Assembly (NCBI GenBank): GCA_902517895.1
Contig: CABYEA010000005.1
Coordinates: 35,842-99,841 of the forward strand
Source: an uncultured Bacteroidota bacterium
GTDB lineage: Bacteria; Bacteroidota; Bacteroidia; Flavobacteriales; Flavobacteriaceae
Direction of reading: 5' to 3'
DNA: 64,000 nt
Position 1 is the stretch's first letter. Each line of letters begins with the position of its first letter. Both the position numbers and the translations under genes were made by a program. A model generated the notes under the pieces. That model was not told the origin of the DNA. It ran no database searches and saw only the letters and a program-made list of their open reading frames with translations. This document shows, one piece after another, positions 61,122 through 64,000 of this stretch.

Positions 61122-62300
61122 TTATTTAAATGCATTTAAACCTGTTATATCTAGTCCTGTAATTAACAAATGAATATCATGTGTCCCTTCATATGTAATC
61201 ACACTTTCTAAGTTCATCATGTGTCTCATAATTGAATAATCTCCAGTAATACCCATTCCACCCAAAATTTGTCTAGCTTCTCTTGCAATTTTTATTGCCA
61301 TCTCGACATTATTTCTTTTTGCCATAGATATTTGCGCAGATGTAGCTTTTCCTTCATTTTTCAATGTGCCTAATCTCCATGCTAAAAGTTGAGCTTTTGT
61401 AATTTCTGTAATCATTTCAGCAAGCTTTTTCTGTTGTAATTGGAATCCGCCAATTGGCTTGCCAAATTGACTTCTTTCTTTACTATACCTTAGAGCGGTA
61501 TCATAGCAATCCATCGCAGCTCCAACTGCACCCCATGCAATCCCATATCTAGCTGAATCAAGACATCCGAGCGGAGCTCCTAGTCCTGACTTATTTGGGA
61601 GTAAGTTTTCTTTGGGTACCTTCACATCATTAAAAATTAACTCTCCAGTTGAACTTGCTCTTAAAGACCATTTATTGTGAGTTTCTGGGGTCGAAAACCC
61701 ATCCATTCCTCTTTCAACAATTAATCCATGAATACGCCCTTCTTCATTTTTTGCCCATACAATAGCAATGTCAGCAAAAGGGGAATTTGATATCCATAAT
61801 TTTGCTCCATTTAAAAGATAATGGTTACCTACGTCTTTGAAATTAGTAGTCATTCCACCTGGGTTAGAACCATGATCTGGTTCTGTTAAACCAAAACAAC
61901 CCATAAGTTCACCTGAAGCCAGCTTAGGAAGAAATCTATTTCTTTGCTCATCATTTCCATACTTCCAAATTGGATACATAACAAGTGATGACTGAACAGA
62001 AGCTGTAGATCTTATCCCAGAATCCCCTCTTTCTATCTCTTGCATTATAAGACCATAAGAGATTTGATCTAGGCCAGGCCCACCATATTCTTCTGGAATA
62101 TATGGACCGTAAGCACCAATATCAGCCAACTCTTTAATTAAATGTTGTGGAAATTTTGCATTTTGTGCGTACTCTTCTATAATTGGAGAAACAGATTTTT
62201 TAACCCATTCTCTAGCTGAGTCTCTTATTAATTTATGTTCGTCAGACAGAAGTTCATCAAGGTTATAATAATCTGGTGCTTCAAACAAGTCAGGTTTCAT
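61122..62300 (-). CDS. Acyl-CoA dehydrogenase, glutaryl-CoA dehydrogenase-like
   Basis: The 392-residue flavoenzyme shows the family features CFGLTEPDHGSNPGGM, GAKLWISNSPFADIAIVWA, RYGIAWGAVGAAMDCYDTA, RSQFGKPIGGFQLQQKKLAEM and ILGGMGITGDYSIMRHMMNLES, followed by VITYEGTHDIH with the catalytic Glu. The YEGTHDIH end and the RSTASVQSSLVMYPI segment fit glutaryl-CoA dehydrogenase, which makes crotonyl-CoA in lysine and tryptophan breakdown. It is between a Rieske oxygenase and DUF3050 genes. Confidence 0.9.
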   Translation of the reverse strand: MKPDLFEAPDYYNLDELLSDEHKLIRDSAREWVKKSVSPIIEEYAQNAKFPQHLIKELADIGAYGPYIPEEYGGPGLDQISYGLIMQEIERGDSGIRSTASVQSSLVMYPIWKYGNDEQRNRFLPKLASGELMGCFGLTEPDHGSNPGGMTTNFKDVGNHYLLNGAKLWISNSPFADIAIVWAKNEEGRIHGLIVERGMDGFSTPETHNKWSLRASSTGELIFNDVKVPKENLLPNKSGLGAPLGCLDSARYGIAWGAVGAAMDCYDTALRYSKERSQFGKPIGGFQLQQKKLAEMITEITKAQLLAWRLGTLKNEGKATSAQISMAKRNNVEMAIKIAREARQILGGMGITGDYSIMRHMMNLESVITYEGTHDIHLLITGLDITGLNAFK

Positions 62301-62357
62301 AATTAAATTTTTTACAAATTTAAATAATGGTTACATAAGATTAAATTATTTTGAGCT

Positions 62358-63449
62358 TTATTTATCGTTAAAAAATTTTGATACTAAGGAATGAAAATGA
62401 TGAACTCCTTTTTCTTTAGTTGGAGAAAATCTACCAGTACTGTAAAAAAAAGAATTTATTCCTTTTTGAACACTTTGAACAATTTCTTCATCTTCCATTT
62501 CAACTTTATCTAAGTCTCCACTTGCACCTGAGTTTAGTTTTGATTTATCAAAAACATATGATCGAAATAATATTTTTGTTTTTGATATTCCTTCTGGACA
62601 AACCAAATTAATTGAAATACCCCATGGATAAAAGTTTAGCATAAGATTTGGAAATAGCCAATAATAATAAGCAGCTATATTTTTACCAAAATCCATGTGA
62701 TCTTTTGGAATTTGAAAGCACTCTTCTTTATTTTTTGCATAACCTATTTGAAGATTAAAATATTCATCAATTTCTGTATCGTAATTATTATAATCTAGAA
62801 CTTCATTTAGGTCTTTATGAACAAAGGGAACATGAAAACCTTCTAAGTAATTATCACAATATAAAGCCCAGTTAGCCTTAATCGAATAGTCTTTTGAAAG
62901 TTTTTCGTCTAATTTTAGATTTTGCAGTGGAAGAAAAGAAATTCTTTTATTAATTTTTTCAAAAACTTCCTCAATACTAAAGCTTGGATTTAGACCAACA
63001 AAAATTAAATTATTCCAAATAAACAAAGGAAAATCATGAAGATTGTCAGATTTTCTAGGAAAATTATTAGTCTCTTTAAATTCGGGCATAAATTCGAAGA
63101 TACCTTCATCGCTAAACCTTCTACCATGGTAATTGCAAATTATTTTTTTTGACCTACATTTTTCGTGGACTAGAATATTTCCACGATGCGTACACACATT
63201 AGAAAAACATTTGATTTTATTTTTATCTGAACTTGATAGTATTACAGGTTCGTTAAGAAACTTTGGTAAAATGTCAATTGGTATTTTAATATTTCCTTCT
63301 TTACAGGAAGAGTTGTCTCCAATCCAATGCCAACATCTAAGAAAAATTTTTTTCTTAGATAATTCAAAGATATTTTTATCCTTGTAGAATTTAGCAGGCA
63401 GAGTTTCAGCTAATTTAATATCCTTATCAACATTAATTTCTTCACTCAT
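62358..63449 (-). CDS. Rieske non-heme iron oxygenase, alpha subunit-like
   Basis: The 363-residue protein has an N-terminal Rieske [2Fe-2S] centre (CTHRGNILVHEKC then CNYHGRRF: CxH and CxxH) and a C-terminal catalytic domain with the iron ligands in NYLEGFHVPFVH. Relatives include choline or betaine demethylating monooxygenases and aromatic-ring dioxygenases. The substrate is unknown. No reductase gene is adjacent, so it probably uses a cellular ferredoxin and reductase such as the FNR at 59.2 kb. It starts four bases after rimM. Confidence 0.88.
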   Translation of the reverse strand: MSEEINVDKDIKLAETLPAKFYKDKNIFELSKKKIFLRCWHWIGDNSSCKEGNIKIPIDILPKFLNEPVILSSSDKNKIKCFSNVCTHRGNILVHEKCRSKKIICNYHGRRFSDEGIFEFMPEFKETNNFPRKSDNLHDFPLFIWNNLIFVGLNPSFSIEEVFEKINKRISFLPLQNLKLDEKLSKDYSIKANWALYCDNYLEGFHVPFVHKDLNEVLDYNNYDTEIDEYFNLQIGYAKNKEECFQIPKDHMDFGKNIAAYYYWLFPNLMLNFYPWGISINLVCPEGISKTKILFRSYVFDKSKLNSGASGDLDKVEMEDEEIVQSVQKGINSFFYSTGRFSPTKEKGVHHFHSLVSKFFNDK

Positions 63450-63453
63450 AATT

Positions 63454-63978
63454 TCACATATATATTTTTAATAATCCCTCAGGTATTTTCAAATTTACAA
63501 TTTTATTTATCCTATCTAAATCTAAAATAAAATCATCATTAATTGGAATTAAAATCTCCTTTCCACTGCTTTTTACTACAAATAAATGCTGAGGTGTTTG
63601 ATCATTTATGTATGAAATTTCTCCAATTTTTCCATGATTAATGTCAATGACCTTAAACCCTATCACCTCATGATAATAAAATTTTTTACCTTCAAGTTTT
63701 GGTAGTTCTTCTGTGGGTAAGAAAACTTCATAATTAATTAGCTCCATTGCTTCGCTCTCATTCTTTACATCCTCAAATTTTACCCTTACACTATTATTCT
63801 TGTATTTTGAAATTTTTGAAATGAAGTAGGGTATATAACTATTATCAACCTTAAGGAAAATTTTTTTTAACCCATAATAATGAGACGGAGTATCTGTATC
63901 TAGGAAAACTATTAGCTCACCCTTGAAGCTAAACTTTCTTGTTACTTTCCCTAAATAATAGTAATTATTTTGATTCAT
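63454..63978 (-). CDS. rimM: Ribosome maturation factor RimM
   Basis: The 174-residue factor helps 30S maturation by binding uS19. It has the RimM N-terminal barrel (YYLGKVTRKFSFKGELIVF) and the PRC barrel (FYYHEVIGFKVIDINHGKIG, LFVVKSSGKEILIPI). The usual upstream neighbour rpsP would lie past the window end, and 22 bases remain after the start. The Rieske gene is four bases downstream. Confidence 0.95.
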   Translation of the reverse strand: MNQNNYYYLGKVTRKFSFKGELIVFLDTDTPSHYYGLKKIFLKVDNSYIPYFISKISKYKNNSVRVKFEDVKNESEAMELINYEVFLPTEELPKLEGKKFYYHEVIGFKVIDINHGKIGEISYINDQTPQHLFVVKSSGKEILIPINDDFILDLDRINKIVNLKIPEGLLKIYM

Positions 63979-64000
63979 AGAATAGTGATCACTATCTATA

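Noticed and set aside
63979-64000. Possible tail of rpsP at the window end
   Set aside because: Only 22 bases are available and no frame can be judged.

Overview
This window looks like a chromosomal segment of an aerobic, AT-rich (roughly 30% G+C by eye) marine-type member of the Flavobacteriia (Bacteroidota). The evidence is a set of lineage-specific markers: gldD beside mutY and ssb, type IX secretion (T9SS) C-terminal sorting domains, TonB-dependent receptors, the ftsX-DUF3098-uppP-truB block, DUF4271/DUF4296/DUF3127 proteins, TAnnTTTG-type promoters, and starts preceded by A-rich stretches rather than Shine-Dalgarno sequences. I see no tRNA, rRNA, CRISPR array, insertion sequence, integrase or phage gene. 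No stretch over 300 bases lacks a gene. Convergent genes often meet or overlap at their stop codons, which suggests a compact, streamlined genome.

Layout: 0-2.6 kb holds the end of the succinate dehydrogenase operon (sdhA tail, sdhB) and an Ig-like lipoprotein. 2.7-14.5 kb holds glycyl-tRNA synthetase, two large secreted T9SS cargo proteins (one a trypsin-fold protease) and a SprA-like outer-membrane protein. 14.6-24 kb is a DNA/RNA maintenance block (xth, RNase G, a 30-residue basic ribosomal-type peptide, HU, mutY, ssb), then gldD without gldE, a DMT exporter and an active/inactive M16 peptidase pair. 24-27.3 kb carries rplU-rpmA, DUF805, and a phosphopantetheinyl transferase-pnuC-nadR-like operon.

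27.3-33.6 kb is the main accessory region. It has a His/Cys-rich small exported protein, two tandem-duplicated acidic lipoproteins and a TonB-dependent receptor (a probable metal-uptake locus), followed by a TPP riboswitch controlling a second TonB-dependent receptor (probable thiamine uptake). 34-43.6 kb has greA, a HIT protein, a histidine kinase, DUF3127 with an SSB-like tail, a tandem two-domain PPK2, truB-uppP-DUF3098-ftsX and leuS.

43.6-64 kb has a secreted LVIVD/TSP3 protein, an Lrp-type regulator with a saccharopine-dehydrogenase-like enzyme, pckA, hemD-like, DUF4271, a polyprenol-mannose synthase-like GT2, dihydroorotase, tyrS, a LuxE/PaaK-like protein, a PhoB/PhoR-like two-component system, trmB, an alkyltransferase-like protein, an Fe-S assembly group (mrp-nifU-FNR), and a minus-strand run of rimM, a Rieske oxygenase, a glutaryl-CoA-dehydrogenase-like enzyme and DUF3050.

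Most of the window is housekeeping. The parts most worth follow-up are the 27-31 kb receptor/lipoprotein locus with its palindrome, the TPP riboswitch expression platform, the double PPK2, the SSB-tailed DUF3127 protein, the tiny basic ribosomal-like peptide, and the Rieske/acyl-CoA dehydrogenase/DUF3050 run. Function statements rest on motif recognition by eye. No database search was run.
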